A stretch of 64,000 bases of DNA from Chryseolinea serpens (GTDB lineage: Bacteria; Bacteroidota; Bacteroidia; Cytophagales; Cyclobacteriaceae): the NCBI RefSeq assembly GCF_900129725.1, contig NZ_FQWQ01000001.1, positions 2,790,001 through 2,854,000 of the forward strand, in the 5' to 3' direction. Under the pieces are notes generated by a model. The model worked only from the letters and a program-made list of their open reading frames with translations, was not told the origin of the DNA and did no database searches. The position numbers were made by a program, and so were the translations under genes. Every line of letters starts with the position of its first letter. The first letter of the stretch is position 1. This document shows positions 35,855-45,373 of this stretch, in pieces.

Positions 35855-36481
35855 ATGCCCAACGCGCAATACTATAAATTGAATCGCTCGGAGATGCTTG
35901 CCTTCATACCTCCCGGTATCACGTCGCTGCTGGACGTGGGGTGTGGTGAAGGATACTTTGCCGCACTGGTAAAGGAAACCTTTCGCTGCGAGGTGTGGGG
36001 CGTAGAACCTGTATACGAACCATCCCTGGAAGCCCAAAAAAAACTGGACAAGGTCATCAACGGCTACTTCGATGCTTCGCTGAAGATCGACAGAAAGTTC
36101 GATGTCATTTCGTTCAATGATGTCCTGGAGCACCTGGTCGACCCCTGGAGCGCACTGCGTTATTGTAAGGACTTGCTCAACCCCGGGGGCGTTATTGTCA
36201 CCTCCATCCCCAACATTTTATACTTTCACGACTTCATGCAGATGCTGCTGTCGCGCGATTGGAAGTATGAGGAGGCTGGCATTTTCGACAAGACCCACCT
36301 GCGTTTCTTCACGAAGAAAAGCATCGAGCGCATGTTCCAGGAGTGCGGCTACGACATCGCCACCCAGCAAGGCATTCGACCGACCGATTCAAAGAAGTTC
36401 TACCTGTTCAATATCGCCACCTTCGGCTACTGGGCCGAGTCACAATTCCTGCAGTACGGCATTCAAGCCAAACCCCGGTAA
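35855..36481 (+). CDS. Class I SAM-dependent methyltransferase
   Basis: 208 residues from the ATG at 35855. The SAM loop is LLDVGCGEGYFAALV, with GVEPVYEP, FDVISFNDVLEHLVDPW and LLNPGGVIVTSIPN. The HLRFFTKKSIERMFQECGY segment is typical of methyltransferases encoded next to GT2 enzymes in glycan loci. The GT2 gene follows 3 bases later, so the two form a short rightward operon with its own promoter. Confidence 0.85.
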   Translation: MPNAQYYKLNRSEMLAFIPPGITSLLDVGCGEGYFAALVKETFRCEVWGVEPVYEPSLEAQKKLDKVINGYFDASLKIDRKFDVISFNDVLEHLVDPWSALRYCKDLLNPGGVIVTSIPNILYFHDFMQMLLSRDWKYEEAGIFDKTHLRFFTKKSIERMFQECGYDIATQQGIRPTDSKKFYLFNIATFGYWAESQFLQYGIQAKPR

Positions 36482-36484
36482 CAC

Positions 36485-37495
36485 ATGGATCTTTCCATTG
36501 TGATTGTCAATTTCAACACGTTCGACCTCACCCGGGCCTGCATCGAATCCATTTACCAAACATTAGATCCGACCCGCGTCTCGTTTGAAGTCATCCTCGT
36601 TGATAATCATTCGACAGACCGGCCAGCCGACACCTTTGCCGAACTTTTTCGGGACCTCGTGCTGATCAAAGCCGGCGAAAATCTTGGTTTTGGCCGGGCA
36701 AACAACGAAGGTATGGCCGTGGCCCGGGGTCAATTTTTTCTGCTGCTGAATTCCGACACCATCGCGTTGCCCGGAGCGCTTGAACAATGTTTCACGTTCA
36801 TGACTTCTCCGTTTGCCCAAGCACAGAATATTGGTTTGCTGGGGTGCCGGTTGTTGAACGACGACAAAACACTACAGCCCTCCATATGGCCCTACCTCCA
36901 CAATAGTCTGTGGACTTTTTTCACGATCGAGAATCCAATCGCTCACGCCATCGTTCGGCGCCTTGGCCGCGACAAGCATCAAAACTTCGACTTCACCCGT
37001 TCGCAGCGGGTGGGCGATGTATCGGGAGCATTCATGTTCTTGCGCGCCGATGTGGCCCGTGATACCGGTTTTTTCGACACCGACTTTTTTATGTACTGTG
37101 AAGACACCGAGTGGATCCGTGAACGCATCGCCACACGCTACGCCGTCTATTATTTCCCGGAAGCCTCCATCATTCACCTGGGTGGCAAAAGCGCGCCCCG
37201 CGAGCTGATGTATATTCAATCGCGTCTATCGCTGTCGCTGGTGTGGTATAAAAAAGGCTGGCTATCCTACCTCGGCTATATTTTCATCAGCTACCTGAAT
37301 TGTCTTACTATTTTGCTGACGACGCCCTTTTACTCTTCCACCACGCGCCTGCAGTTGAAAAAAGTATTGCATGCCTACCGCGTTCTCTTTCCTTACCTTT
37401 TGCGTGATATTCCCTCGCAGCCTCGCGGAATGAATACACGCACCTCAAAACTAATTTACAAACCTGCGCTGGAGGTCATGCGCGTGAAGGCGTGA
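36485..37495 (+). CDS. GT2-family (rhamnosyltransferase-like) glycosyltransferase
   Basis: 336 residues. GT-A features are LSIVIVNFNTFDLTRACI, VILVDNHSTD, ENLGFGRANNEGM and LNSDTI; QRVGDVSGAFMFLRADV and FFMYCEDTEWIRERIA form the C-terminal active-site portion. This arrangement resembles WbbL-type dTDP-rhamnosyl transferases. Two hydrophobic stretches near the C-terminus may anchor it to the membrane. It follows the methyltransferase at 35855 by 3 bases and is convergent with the gene at 37503. Confidence 0.88.
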   Translation: MDLSIVIVNFNTFDLTRACIESIYQTLDPTRVSFEVILVDNHSTDRPADTFAELFRDLVLIKAGENLGFGRANNEGMAVARGQFFLLLNSDTIALPGALEQCFTFMTSPFAQAQNIGLLGCRLLNDDKTLQPSIWPYLHNSLWTFFTIENPIAHAIVRRLGRDKHQNFDFTRSQRVGDVSGAFMFLRADVARDTGFFDTDFFMYCEDTEWIRERIATRYAVYYFPEASIIHLGGKSAPRELMYIQSRLSLSLVWYKKGWLSYLGYIFISYLNCLTILLTTPFYSSTTRLQLKKVLHAYRVLFPYLLRDIPSQPRGMNTRTSKLIYKPALEVMRVKA

Positions 37496-37502
37496 GGAGT
37501 AC

Positions 37503-38405
37503 TCATTTTGTGCTGCGCGTAACGGCGTAGGCCGTCAGCAACAAATCGTAAATCCGAAACCTCATTTTGCGGGGCAGAAACCGAAGAGCGTTTTTATCGA
37601 CGAGGCTGATCCAGGCTTGGCCGGCCAATAGCCAGTAGAAAATTTTCTTCGCCCGGCTTCTTTGTGCACGGGCCGCGGTGTAGCGCGCAGCCGCGGGGTT
37701 GACAACCCTGAGCGTGCTTTGCGCTTTCTGATATTCTACGAGTCGCCGGGCATAGGTCCTGAAGTCGGGTTGGAGGTGATGGCCTGCCAGGATGTTCTTA
37801 TCGAGCAAGATCGGGATATGCTTTTCAAATGCTCTTACGGCCAGGTCAAAATCTTCAGCGTCACGCAGACGTTCATCGAAGCCTCCGAGTTGTTTGAATA
37901 CGTCCAGGTTTATCATGCAGTTCGCTGCAGTCAGATAAGGATCCTTCAACACACTCCGCGAGGCCTGGGTGATGCCGGAGACCCATTTGGTGTCAAGGTA
38001 TTTTGCGTAGTCAGAAAACTCATCCGGACCAGCCGGTGGCACAGCATAAAGGCCGCCGACAACAATGGGATGATGTTCGTTGGCCAGGGCTTGATATTGG
38101 GTTAGCACATCGTCTTCGATGATCAAGTCGTCGTCGAAGAAAACCAAGATGTCTGCCCGGGCCGCTTTTACACCGGCATTCCGCGCTCCGGCCCTACCTT
38201 TGTTTGGCTGGACGCAAAGGTGAAGGGGAAATGTGAACGTGGCTTTTTCAATCACCTCCTGCGTGTTGTCCGTGCTGCCATCGATCACAACAATGACTTC
38301 GAAATCGCGCAGGCGTTGGCGCTCGAGTGAGTTAAGCGTAGTCAGTATGTTGGCAGCCCCTTGGTAGGTCGGAACGATCACAGAGAGGGCAGGCTTGGTT
38401 GTCAT
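37503..38405 (-). CDS. GT2-family glycosyltransferase
   Basis: 300 residues with SVIVPTYQGAANILTTLNSLE, VIVVIDGSTDNT, GRAGARNAGVKAARADILVFFDDDL (metal site) and ERLRDAEDFDLAVRAFEKH. It is the last gene of the leftward exporter operon that begins with the Wzm-like permease at 44106. Spacing to the gene before it is 3 bases. Donor sugar unknown. Confidence 0.9.
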   Translation of the reverse strand: MTTKPALSVIVPTYQGAANILTTLNSLERQRLRDFEVIVVIDGSTDNTQEVIEKATFTFPLHLCVQPNKGRAGARNAGVKAARADILVFFDDDLIIEDDVLTQYQALANEHHPIVVGGLYAVPPAGPDEFSDYAKYLDTKWVSGITQASRSVLKDPYLTAANCMINLDVFKQLGGFDERLRDAEDFDLAVRAFEKHIPILLDKNILAGHHLQPDFRTYARRLVEYQKAQSTLRVVNPAAARYTAARAQRSRAKKIFYWLLAGQAWISLVDKNALRFLPRKMRFRIYDLLLTAYAVTRSTK

Positions 38406-38408
38406 TTT

Positions 38409-39290
38409 TTATTTAAATAAGCTTCGAACCTTTGAAAAGAACCGTGAATTCTTGAAAAACAATTTCGACCGGGAGTATGCGGGCATGGCAGCAAGGGGAA
38501 AGTTTTTCAGCAATTCCGGAATAGATCTTCCTTTTACATACTTCAGTCTGGGCCATTCCCGAGGCTTGATAGGATGTATGTCTCTTGCCTCATTGAAATT
38601 CGACGCATTCAGTTTGTCCCAGAAAGAAAAATATTTTTCCTTATCAAAATGATCGCTGTGCCCCCAGTTGTTTATCTTCTCCTGAATTTCTGCGCGGCTG
38701 CGCGCCCACGATTGATGCAAGATGCTGAAGTTGACATATAGGTTGAAGTTGCCGTTCCTTCTCCCGTATTCGTATCCCGGCTCGCGCGTGGCGATTTGCA
38801 TGAACTCCGTTCTGGCGGCTTCCAGGGGATCGACATATAAAAACCCTTCGTCGGTTTGCTTATACAAAATGATCCAGGGACAACAGATGTTGGCGCGCCT
38901 GGTGAGTTGAAATGGTAAGCTTCTCAGGTAGCGCACAAATCCCGAAAAATTCAGGAAGTATTCATCGCAATCCAGTTGGACAAACCATCCACCTTCACCG
39001 AGGTGTTTGGCCATGAGGTTGCGTTGGCGCACCTCGTTTTGCATGGGGGTGAGGTCGGGCAAATGATAGTTCTCTTCGAACACTCTTATCTTCTTTTCAG
39101 GATCAAGCTTTGTGATCAACGCCTTGAATCCGGCTTCATCGAACGGATAGGAATTGCCACTCCAACTGATGCGATCCTGATCGATCGACAGACCGATGAC
39201 GGTTGCATCGGCATAGATCAACGGAAGGGCATACTCGAGCAAGTACCAGTCATAGGCCACACAAAAACCGACTTTAATGGCTTCCATCAT
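38409..39290 (-). CDS. Putative GT2-like glycosyltransferase
   Basis: 293 residues starting MMEAIKVGFCVAYDWYLLEY at 39290, 5 bases after the preceding gene; the longer frame to 39386 overlaps that gene and is rejected. The only clear catalytic sign is QLDCDEYF (a DxD-type metal site) after WFVQ, with QRNLMAKHLGEGG before it, as in GT2/GT92-like enzymes that act through a short GT-A domain. It belongs to the exporter operon. Confidence 0.68.
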   Translation of the reverse strand: MMEAIKVGFCVAYDWYLLEYALPLIYADATVIGLSIDQDRISWSGNSYPFDEAGFKALITKLDPEKKIRVFEENYHLPDLTPMQNEVRQRNLMAKHLGEGGWFVQLDCDEYFLNFSGFVRYLRSLPFQLTRRANICCPWIILYKQTDEGFLYVDPLEAARTEFMQIATREPGYEYGRRNGNFNLYVNFSILHQSWARSRAEIQEKINNWGHSDHFDKEKYFSFWDKLNASNFNEARDIHPIKPREWPRLKYVKGRSIPELLKNFPLAAMPAYSRSKLFFKNSRFFSKVRSLFK

Positions 39291-39295
39291 CGTAT

Positions 39296-40282
39296 TTATC
39301 TTTTCACACTGCGTCTGACGTGATACAACACATCCCGCAAGAAATGAATATCCCAGGGTTTCCGCAACCACGCGCGCAGCGCCCACTTTCGTGCTGTTTT
39401 AAAATCGTCCACATTAAAGGCCTGGATGGCCCGGTCCTGGAGCATCAGAATATGGTCTTGAAAGAGCCTGGGAAATACCGTGGTCATATGTTTGATTTCC
39501 GTTAACCGCTCCGACAGTGGTTTCGAACGCCACGCATCGTTGATGTGCTGGGCGGTCCAAAGGTCGGCTATTTGTTTTTCAATCCGATACCAATAATGAT
39601 ACACCACGTCGTCGCAGGCCAGCACGTTGAGACGTTGCTGAAGCACGATCGAAAAAGCATACTGCTCGCTGGCGTGATTGCTTGTGAGCGGATAAAATTG
39701 ATCGGTCAGCAAATAGACATCGTTCAGCAAGGCGTGATGCGAGCGGTGAAAGGCCATAACGCCGGCATTCCAGGAAATCGCCGTTGTAGGGATCGTGACT
39801 CCTTTTTTATCAGCAAGATCGAACTGGTTTGAGCGAAGCAGTTGATAGAAGGCCCGAAATGTTTTTCCCGCGGGCAGTGCTTTGTCTTTCAGGCTCTCGA
39901 AATCATATTCCTTCAAGTGCATAAACGCGGTGCCGGGAGTGATCCGCGTTTCTATCGACCGTGGATCGGCAATAAAAAAAGTATCCGAATCTACGTATAC
40001 AATGTTGTCGTCCGAAAGTTGCATGGCCTCGTCGATCAGGGCGATCTTCATGCGATGAAGAAAGTCGATCTCGCCACGCATGTTCCTGATCTTCTCCGGC
40101 GACAAAAAAATATAATCTATCGGGAAGGACTCCAGGTAAGGCTTGAAGTATGCTTCCTTATCGGTGAATAAAATTACACGCGCCGTCGACGGCCAGCCAT
40201 AGTGCGCATAAAAACTATAGATCGTCAGGATGGCACGCCTGTATTCATTCTCCCTACCAAACGACTGCATGACCAGGTTCAT
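39296..40282 (-). CDS. GT8-like nucleotide-sugar transferase
   Basis: 328 residues. It has a GT-A-like layout with NIVYVDSDTFFIADP (DxD site), RMKIALIDEAMQL before it and TAISWNAGVMAFHRSHH after it, where GT8 enzymes have a conserved N-G motif. It does not match a named subfamily. Downstream of the GT8 gene by 2 bases in the exporter operon, so it probably extends or decorates the same glycan. Confidence 0.7.
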   Translation of the reverse strand: MNLVMQSFGRENEYRRAILTIYSFYAHYGWPSTARVILFTDKEAYFKPYLESFPIDYIFLSPEKIRNMRGEIDFLHRMKIALIDEAMQLSDDNIVYVDSDTFFIADPRSIETRITPGTAFMHLKEYDFESLKDKALPAGKTFRAFYQLLRSNQFDLADKKGVTIPTTAISWNAGVMAFHRSHHALLNDVYLLTDQFYPLTSNHASEQYAFSIVLQQRLNVLACDDVVYHYWYRIEKQIADLWTAQHINDAWRSKPLSERLTEIKHMTTVFPRLFQDHILMLQDRAIQAFNVDDFKTARKWALRAWLRKPWDIHFLRDVLYHVRRSVKR

Positions 40283-40284
40283 GT

Positions 40285-41193
40285 TCAGGATCTTTTAGGT
40301 TTGAGGGCACGCCAGATCATTCTTATCCAAGGGGTGTCAAAGTAAAATTCAATCGCTCTTATCCTCAGCCAGGCCGGCACTTTACTCCAGGCAAAATCGG
40401 TGTATTTCGAAGTCCGGCCGTTCCATTTTTTCCGATATTCAAAATACAAAAATCTCAACCGGTTTCTGCAGAGCATCTCCCAAGGTCGATCCAAGGTGAA
40501 GTGAACAACGTATTTGTCGCGGAGCAACTCTTTTAATTCCCCGAAGCTCCGTTCCTGGGGTACATACGAATACAAGTAGTTGTAGCGCTCGTCCAGCTTC
40601 TTCCACGCATTCACCAAAATGGCATTGAGCCCGCACTGATCGACAAAGCGAATCGTTTCCGGGTATTTTAACAGATAATCGATGACCTGCTCCGAAATTT
40701 TGGTTTGCCGCCATTGATTCAGATCCATGAGCATCACGCCGGAATTAAAATAATTTCCGGGTTCGTTTATCCCCAGCAAGGGCTGCGTTATCACATAGTT
40801 GTCATATACCGCGCCCAACGGTTTTCCCCCAAGGTCCAGCGAATAGAAATCCGTGAGGTCGGCCAGCACAATGGTATCGACGTCGAGGTACAAGAGCCGC
40901 TCCACCGCGGGTGGCACGAGGAAAGGAAAAAATAACCGATAGTATACAGCAGGAGTCCATTTGCTACCAAGCACAAATCGTGCAGTAAATGCCTCGTCGA
41001 TGTTATAAAAAAACACCCGATGCTTGCGGGCGATATCGGCGATATCCTGTTTTTCCGTTTCCGGGATACCTGTGGCGATGAGGTGAAAGTGAACGGATGT
41101 GTTTGCATGATGATCCAAAACGGAATAGAACCATGCATAGAAAGGTGCGCGGTAATGTTGATCGAATGCAGCGGCCAGGTGCAGGGTTTTCAT
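40285..41193 (-). CDS. GT8-family glycosyltransferase (LgtC-like)
   Basis: 302 residues. It matches the GT8 galactosyl/glucosyltransferase pattern: LHLAAAFDQHYRAPFYAWFYSV, YRLFFPFLVP, RLLYLDVDTIVLADL (DxD), YFNSGVMLMDLNQWR and DQCGLNAILVN. LgtC-type members extend LPS or capsule chains using UDP-sugars. The C-terminal 40 residues are basic and aromatic, consistent with peripheral membrane attachment. Confidence 0.9.
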   Translation of the reverse strand: MKTLHLAAAFDQHYRAPFYAWFYSVLDHHANTSVHFHLIATGIPETEKQDIADIARKHRVFFYNIDEAFTARFVLGSKWTPAVYYRLFFPFLVPPAVERLLYLDVDTIVLADLTDFYSLDLGGKPLGAVYDNYVITQPLLGINEPGNYFNSGVMLMDLNQWRQTKISEQVIDYLLKYPETIRFVDQCGLNAILVNAWKKLDERYNYLYSYVPQERSFGELKELLRDKYVVHFTLDRPWEMLCRNRLRFLYFEYRKKWNGRTSKYTDFAWSKVPAWLRIRAIEFYFDTPWIRMIWRALKPKRS

Positions 41194-41197
41194 GAAG

Positions 41198-42052
41198 CTA
41201 CGTTCGTGTCCCTACTAAAAGTTCGCCGAACCGTTTTACTTTGAAACCCGCCGCGATCAGAAGGTCCTCGATCTCGGTCATCGGACCTTTCTTTTCATGC
41301 ACTTCGATGGAGATGACCTTGGCCTTGGAAAGCGCCTTACCCCACGAGCCCAGGTTGCGAAACAATTCAAACTCCGAGCCCTCCACATCCATCTTGATAT
41401 AGTCCACGTCAGGAAAATCATGTTCGCTCATAATGTTGTCCAGCGTGTCAACGGCGATGCTACCGGCCCCCTGGCTCGACTCGCGCACCGAAAAGGCCCA
41501 GTCTTTAGCATGGCAGAACGACACATCATGCTCGAGCAACGCTTTCTTCGACCACACCCCGACTTGCACGGGGCGCACGCGATCCAGGTCGTTGGCCTTG
41601 ATGTTGCGCGACAGTTGCCGGAAATTTTCCGGTTCGGGTTCCAGGGCCAATACGCTACAGCCTGGAAATTTGCGCGAGAAATAAAGCAACGTGAGACCAA
41701 TGTTCGCGCCACAGTCAATGATGTTCCGAATAACAATGCCTTCCTCAGCGATCAACTGTACAAAAGGTTTGAATTCCTCCTCGAGCATGATCTGATCGAA
41801 TACCATGAAGTCAGAGGAGTCACGGCGGAGATAGATTTGTTGACCTTCGAAGGAGAGGACCGTGTGTTCTTTCTCCCGGCGTGTGGCGATACCCAACGAC
41901 CGGTAGCGGCTAAACGAGCGCCGGGTGCGCAAGAGGTACACCGGGAGTTTGTGCCAGACAAAATCCGTGGCCAACGCCGTGGCCAGCAAGATCAATTCCC
42001 CAAACGAATATTGACGAAGGATGTAGAGCAGATATTGTTTTCTTTCTTTCAC
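41198..42052 (-). CDS. FkbM-family methyltransferase
   Basis: 284 residues. It has the class I SAM motif IIDCGANIGLTLLYFS, LALEPEPENF, and DYIKMDVEGSEFELF, the FkbM signature. The N-terminus contains a hydrophobic or amphipathic stretch. FkbM enzymes O-methylate sugars or other small molecules; here it follows wzt by 18 bases, so methylation of the exported chain, possibly its end, is the likely role. Confidence 0.88.
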   Translation of the reverse strand: MKERKQYLLYILRQYSFGELILLATALATDFVWHKLPVYLLRTRRSFSRYRSLGIATRREKEHTVLSFEGQQIYLRRDSSDFMVFDQIMLEEEFKPFVQLIAEEGIVIRNIIDCGANIGLTLLYFSRKFPGCSVLALEPEPENFRQLSRNIKANDLDRVRPVQVGVWSKKALLEHDVSFCHAKDWAFSVRESSQGAGSIAVDTLDNIMSEHDFPDVDYIKMDVEGSEFELFRNLGSWGKALSKAKVISIEVHEKKGPMTEIEDLLIAAGFKVKRFGELLVGTRT

Positions 42053-42070
42053 GGATTCGTGGGGTATGCC

Positions 42071-43270
42071 TTATTTGGTATACTTCAGAACAGACGACGG
42101 CGGCACAATGGAGCCGTGGTCGTATGTGTGAGGAAATGTTCTCCCTTTTGTGGGCGATTCGTTTATCTCAAACATGACCGCGTTGTTCACCATGTCGAAC
42201 GTTTCGTTGTTGTGAGCTCCCAGCCAGGGTGAAAGCGAATAGGTGTCGGGCACCAGGGGCGGGAGGTCTATGGAAATTTCTAAATTTTGCAGACCGGGTT
42301 GATATTCAATAAAGGGGTCGATGCGCGGGATGGCCTGCATCACCGTCACACCAAGTGAATTGATGATGTCGAACGCCAAAAATCCTTTACTGTGTTTTCG
42401 TTCAGAACGAAGGGCCAGGTCAATGGTCAAGCTCAAGGCAGGTTGGTCTCCGTTGAGCTGTATCTTTATGGTCTCGAACCAAAGCGGCGCCCGACTGGTC
42501 GTGGTGCGTTGCCACAGGGTGTTCTGGTTCATCTCAAAATCCATCTGGTACGCCCGTATGACGTCCTTAACATCGCCTTCGGCCACCACACGCCCGCTCT
42601 TCAGCAACACGCCCCGTGTACAGAGATTGCCGACAGCCACCAGGTTGTGACTGACAAAAAGAATGGTGCGACCGCCTCTGCTTACGTCTTCCATTTTCTT
42701 GAGACACTTGCGTTGGAATTCCGCATCGCCCACCGCCAGCACTTCATCGATGATCAATATCTCGGGTTCGAGGTGAGCGGCTACGGCAAAGGCGAGACGC
42801 AATTGCATACCACTTGAATAGTGTTTCAGAGGCGTATCTAAAAAATTTTCTGTCCCCGAAAAGTCCACGATCTCGTCGAAGTGTTTGTCTATCTCGGCTT
42901 TCTTCATCCCCAGGATAGATCCGTTCATGTAGATGTTCTCGCGGCCATTAAGCTCCTGGTGAAACCCCGTGCCCACTTCCAGCAAACTGGCGATGCGTCC
43001 ACGGCTGATGATGCGGCCCGATGTGGGGGGTGTGATGCGCGATAATATTTTTAGCAAGGTAGATTTACCAGCACCATTTCGCCCAATGATACCGATCGAT
43101 TCGCCGGGCTGCACCTGGAATGAAATGTCGTACACCGCCCAAAAGTCCTCCGTCACATCGGTGCTTTTGAATAGGTTCGTAATGCGATCGCGAAAGCTCA
43201 GGTAGCTGGCACCCTGATGATGTAACCGGAAACGTTTCGACACATGCTCAATTTCAAGAATAGGTTTCAT
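42071..43270 (-). CDS. wzt: Polysaccharide ABC exporter ATPase with Wzt-type C-terminal domain
   Basis: 399 residues. The ATPase domain has Walker A GRNGAGKST (63-71), the signature YSSGMQLRLAFAVA, Walker B ILIIDEVLAVGD and the H-loop FVSHN. An extra C-terminal domain of about 150 residues (245-399) has the beta-sandwich pattern of Wzt C-terminal domains, which bind the modified end of the glycan. It overlaps the permease gene by 4 bases (ATGA). Together they form an ABC-dependent exporter for O-antigen or capsule. Confidence 0.92.
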   Translation of the reverse strand: MKPILEIEHVSKRFRLHHQGASYLSFRDRITNLFKSTDVTEDFWAVYDISFQVQPGESIGIIGRNGAGKSTLLKILSRITPPTSGRIISRGRIASLLEVGTGFHQELNGRENIYMNGSILGMKKAEIDKHFDEIVDFSGTENFLDTPLKHYSSGMQLRLAFAVAAHLEPEILIIDEVLAVGDAEFQRKCLKKMEDVSRGGRTILFVSHNLVAVGNLCTRGVLLKSGRVVAEGDVKDVIRAYQMDFEMNQNTLWQRTTTSRAPLWFETIKIQLNGDQPALSLTIDLALRSERKHSKGFLAFDIINSLGVTVMQAIPRIDPFIEYQPGLQNLEISIDLPPLVPDTYSLSPWLGAHNNETFDMVNNAVMFEINESPTKGRTFPHTYDHGSIVPPSSVLKYTK

Positions 43271-44106
43271 GCAATGTCTGCAAAAAAAGCTTCCGTCTTT
43301 TTAAAATAATAGATGCCCAGCAACAGGAAAACGATGGCCGAAACGGAGCTGATCATCACCAGAAAAAAATTCATCTCGCTCGTACCCGTTAGCGGCACTC
43401 TGAAAAAATTGATGGCCGCATACATGGGATTGAGCGCCAGTACATAGTTCACCCAAGGGTTACTGGTGTTGGACGCGGGATAGATCACGGGGCTTACAAA
43501 CAAGGCGATTTGTAAACCAAAGGGAATGATATAGCGAAAATCGCGATACTTCACATTCAGGGCGGCAAGCCCGCAGCTGATGCCGAGCGTTCCCAAGAGA
43601 ACAAATACCAGCGCCAGTGGCCAGAAGACGATCAACGCCAGTACATCTACATGTACCTGGTAATAGATAAGGGTGACCACGAAGGCAACAAAGGCCACGA
43701 TAAAATCGACACCCGAAACCAATAAGGCACTCACCGGAATGATAATGCGCGGGAAATATATTTTTTTTATGATCGGGGCATTGGTGAGCATGGAGTTGCC
43801 CGCCGTGTTTACGCTGCTGGAAAAAAAATTCCAAAGCAACAGCCCGGAAAAAACAAAAACAGGATAGGGCAATCCGAGGAAGTTATCGTTCTTCAGCGCG
43901 TGCCCGAAAAAGAAGGAAAAGATCGCCACCATGATCAAAGGCTGAAGCACCACCCAGATCACGCCGAGCGCAGTCTGCTTGTATTTCACCTTCACTTCAC
44001 GCCAGGTGAAGAAGTAAAAAAGTTCACGGTAAGACCAAAGCTCACTTAAATTTAAAATGACCGAACGGTCGGACGAGATGATGTTCTCTTTCTGCTGTGC
44101 CTGCAT
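43267..44106 (-). CDS. wzm: Polysaccharide ABC exporter permease
   Basis: 279 residues with six predicted membrane helices and the ABC-2 permease layout: N-terminal amphipathic region, FFTWREVKVKYKQTALGVIWVVLQPL (the conserved coupling segment), SGLLLWNFFSSSV and a final LLLGIYYFKKTEAFFADIA. It is the first gene of the leftward operon of seven (44106 to 37503) and is translationally coupled to the ATPase. The promoter is in the 187-base divergent gap, which contains a 7-bp inverted repeat (44235-44254). Confidence 0.92.
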   Translation of the reverse strand: MQAQQKENIISSDRSVILNLSELWSYRELFYFFTWREVKVKYKQTALGVIWVVLQPLIMVAIFSFFFGHALKNDNFLGLPYPVFVFSGLLLWNFFSSSVNTAGNSMLTNAPIIKKIYFPRIIIPVSALLVSGVDFIVAFVAFVVTLIYYQVHVDVLALIVFWPLALVFVLLGTLGISCGLAALNVKYRDFRYIIPFGLQIALFVSPVIYPASNTSNPWVNYVLALNPMYAAINFFRVPLTGTSEMNFFLVMISSVSAIVFLLLGIYYFKKTEAFFADIA

Positions 44107-44234
44107 TAAAATAGGCGCTTCCTGGCCTTCTTTAAACGTTCAATAATCGGGCTCAAAATTCCCGACCACAAAAAACCTTCAATCCTTCGAATTTGAACGC
44201 TAAGGCTTTGTCACCAACCTCAAAGGTAGTGATA

Positions 44235-44254
44235 TTTGGAAAATATATTCCAAA
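44235..44254. promoter_or_regulatory. Inverted repeat in divergent exporter promoter region
   Basis: TTTGGAA-N6-TTCCAAA is a perfect 7-bp dyad with an AT-only spacer, midway between wzm (start 44106, leftward) and the glycosyltransferase at 44294 (rightward). It is a good position for a shared operator; the regulator is unknown. Confidence 0.4.
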
Positions 44255-44293
44255 AATAAGACCTACGGTGGCCATTTTATACCTTTAGCGGCT

Positions 44294-45373
44294 ATGACGA
44301 CAATCCTTTTCCTGTTCCCCTATCCGTTAGGAGAATCGCCATCACAACGCTTTCGGTTCGAGCAGTATTTTGACGCGCTCCGCGACAAATCCATCACGAT
44401 CGAAACACAGTCCTTCTGGGATATCGCCGCGTGGAGAATTCTCTACAAACCCGGCCATGGCTTTCAAAAATTTGCCGGGTTAGTGAAAGGTTTCTTGCGC
44501 AGGACCTTCGTCATCTTTCGGGCGCCACGTTATCACTTCATCTTTATTCATCGCGAGTGCACACCCTTAGGCCCACCGGTTTTTGAATGGCTGCTGGCCA
44601 AAGTGCTCCGAAAGAAAATTATCTACGATTTCGATGACGCGATCTGGCTCCCGAATACATCCGACGAAAACAAGATCGTTTCCATCGTGAAGTGGCACGG
44701 CAAAGTGAGCGCTATATGCCGATGGAGCTATCGGGTCAGCTGTGGCAACGACTACCTGGCCAGCTTTGCCAGGCAGTTCAATAAGCATGTCGTGGTCAAT
44801 CCCACCACCATCGACACCGAGCGCCTCCACAATCCTGCACACTATGCGCCCCACACCACCAACGGGCCTACGGTGATCGGATGGACCGGCACGCATTCGA
44901 CCCTGAAATATCTCGATCCGCTTGTGCCGGCCCTGCAGCGCATTGAGAAGAAATATCCCGGCCGTGTCGAATTTTTAGTGATCGCCAACAAAGCGCCCCA
45001 ACTCGCCCTGCAGCACCTCACCTTCCTGCCCTGGAAAAAGGAAACCGAAATTCAGGATCTCTTGCGTATGGATATCGGGATCATGCCGTTGACCGACGAC
45101 ATCTGGGCCAAGGGGAAATGCGGATTCAAAGCGTTGCAATACATGGCCCTTGGCATTCCCACCGTCACCTCACCGGTGGGCATAAACTCAACGATGGTCG
45201 ATCCCTCCGTGGGCTTCCTGGCGGGCACACCCGAGGAATGGGAAATGTATTTGGAGAAACTTATCGATGCGCCGCTGCTTCGAAAACAAATGGGCATACA
45301 GGGACGCAAAAAAGTTATCGATCAATATTCTGTTGGCTCCAACACGTCGACATTTCTATCCCTGTTTGAATAG
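44294..45373 (+). CDS. GT4-like glycosyltransferase
   Basis: 359 residues. It starts MTTILFLFPYPLGESPSQRFRFEQYF, a start common in Bacteroidota transferases, and has IYDFDDAIW (a motif of this subgroup), GPTVIGWTGTHSTLKYLDPL and a C-terminal nucleotide-binding segment GKCGFKALQYMALGIPTVTSPVG. Its 3' end overlaps the 3' end of the convergent membrane-protein gene by 52 bases. It probably belongs functionally to the polysaccharide locus. Confidence 0.85.
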   Translation: MTTILFLFPYPLGESPSQRFRFEQYFDALRDKSITIETQSFWDIAAWRILYKPGHGFQKFAGLVKGFLRRTFVIFRAPRYHFIFIHRECTPLGPPVFEWLLAKVLRKKIIYDFDDAIWLPNTSDENKIVSIVKWHGKVSAICRWSYRVSCGNDYLASFARQFNKHVVVNPTTIDTERLHNPAHYAPHTTNGPTVIGWTGTHSTLKYLDPLVPALQRIEKKYPGRVEFLVIANKAPQLALQHLTFLPWKKETEIQDLLRMDIGIMPLTDDIWAKGKCGFKALQYMALGIPTVTSPVGINSTMVDPSVGFLAGTPEEWEMYLEKLIDAPLLRKQMGIQGRKKVIDQYSVGSNTSTFLSLFE

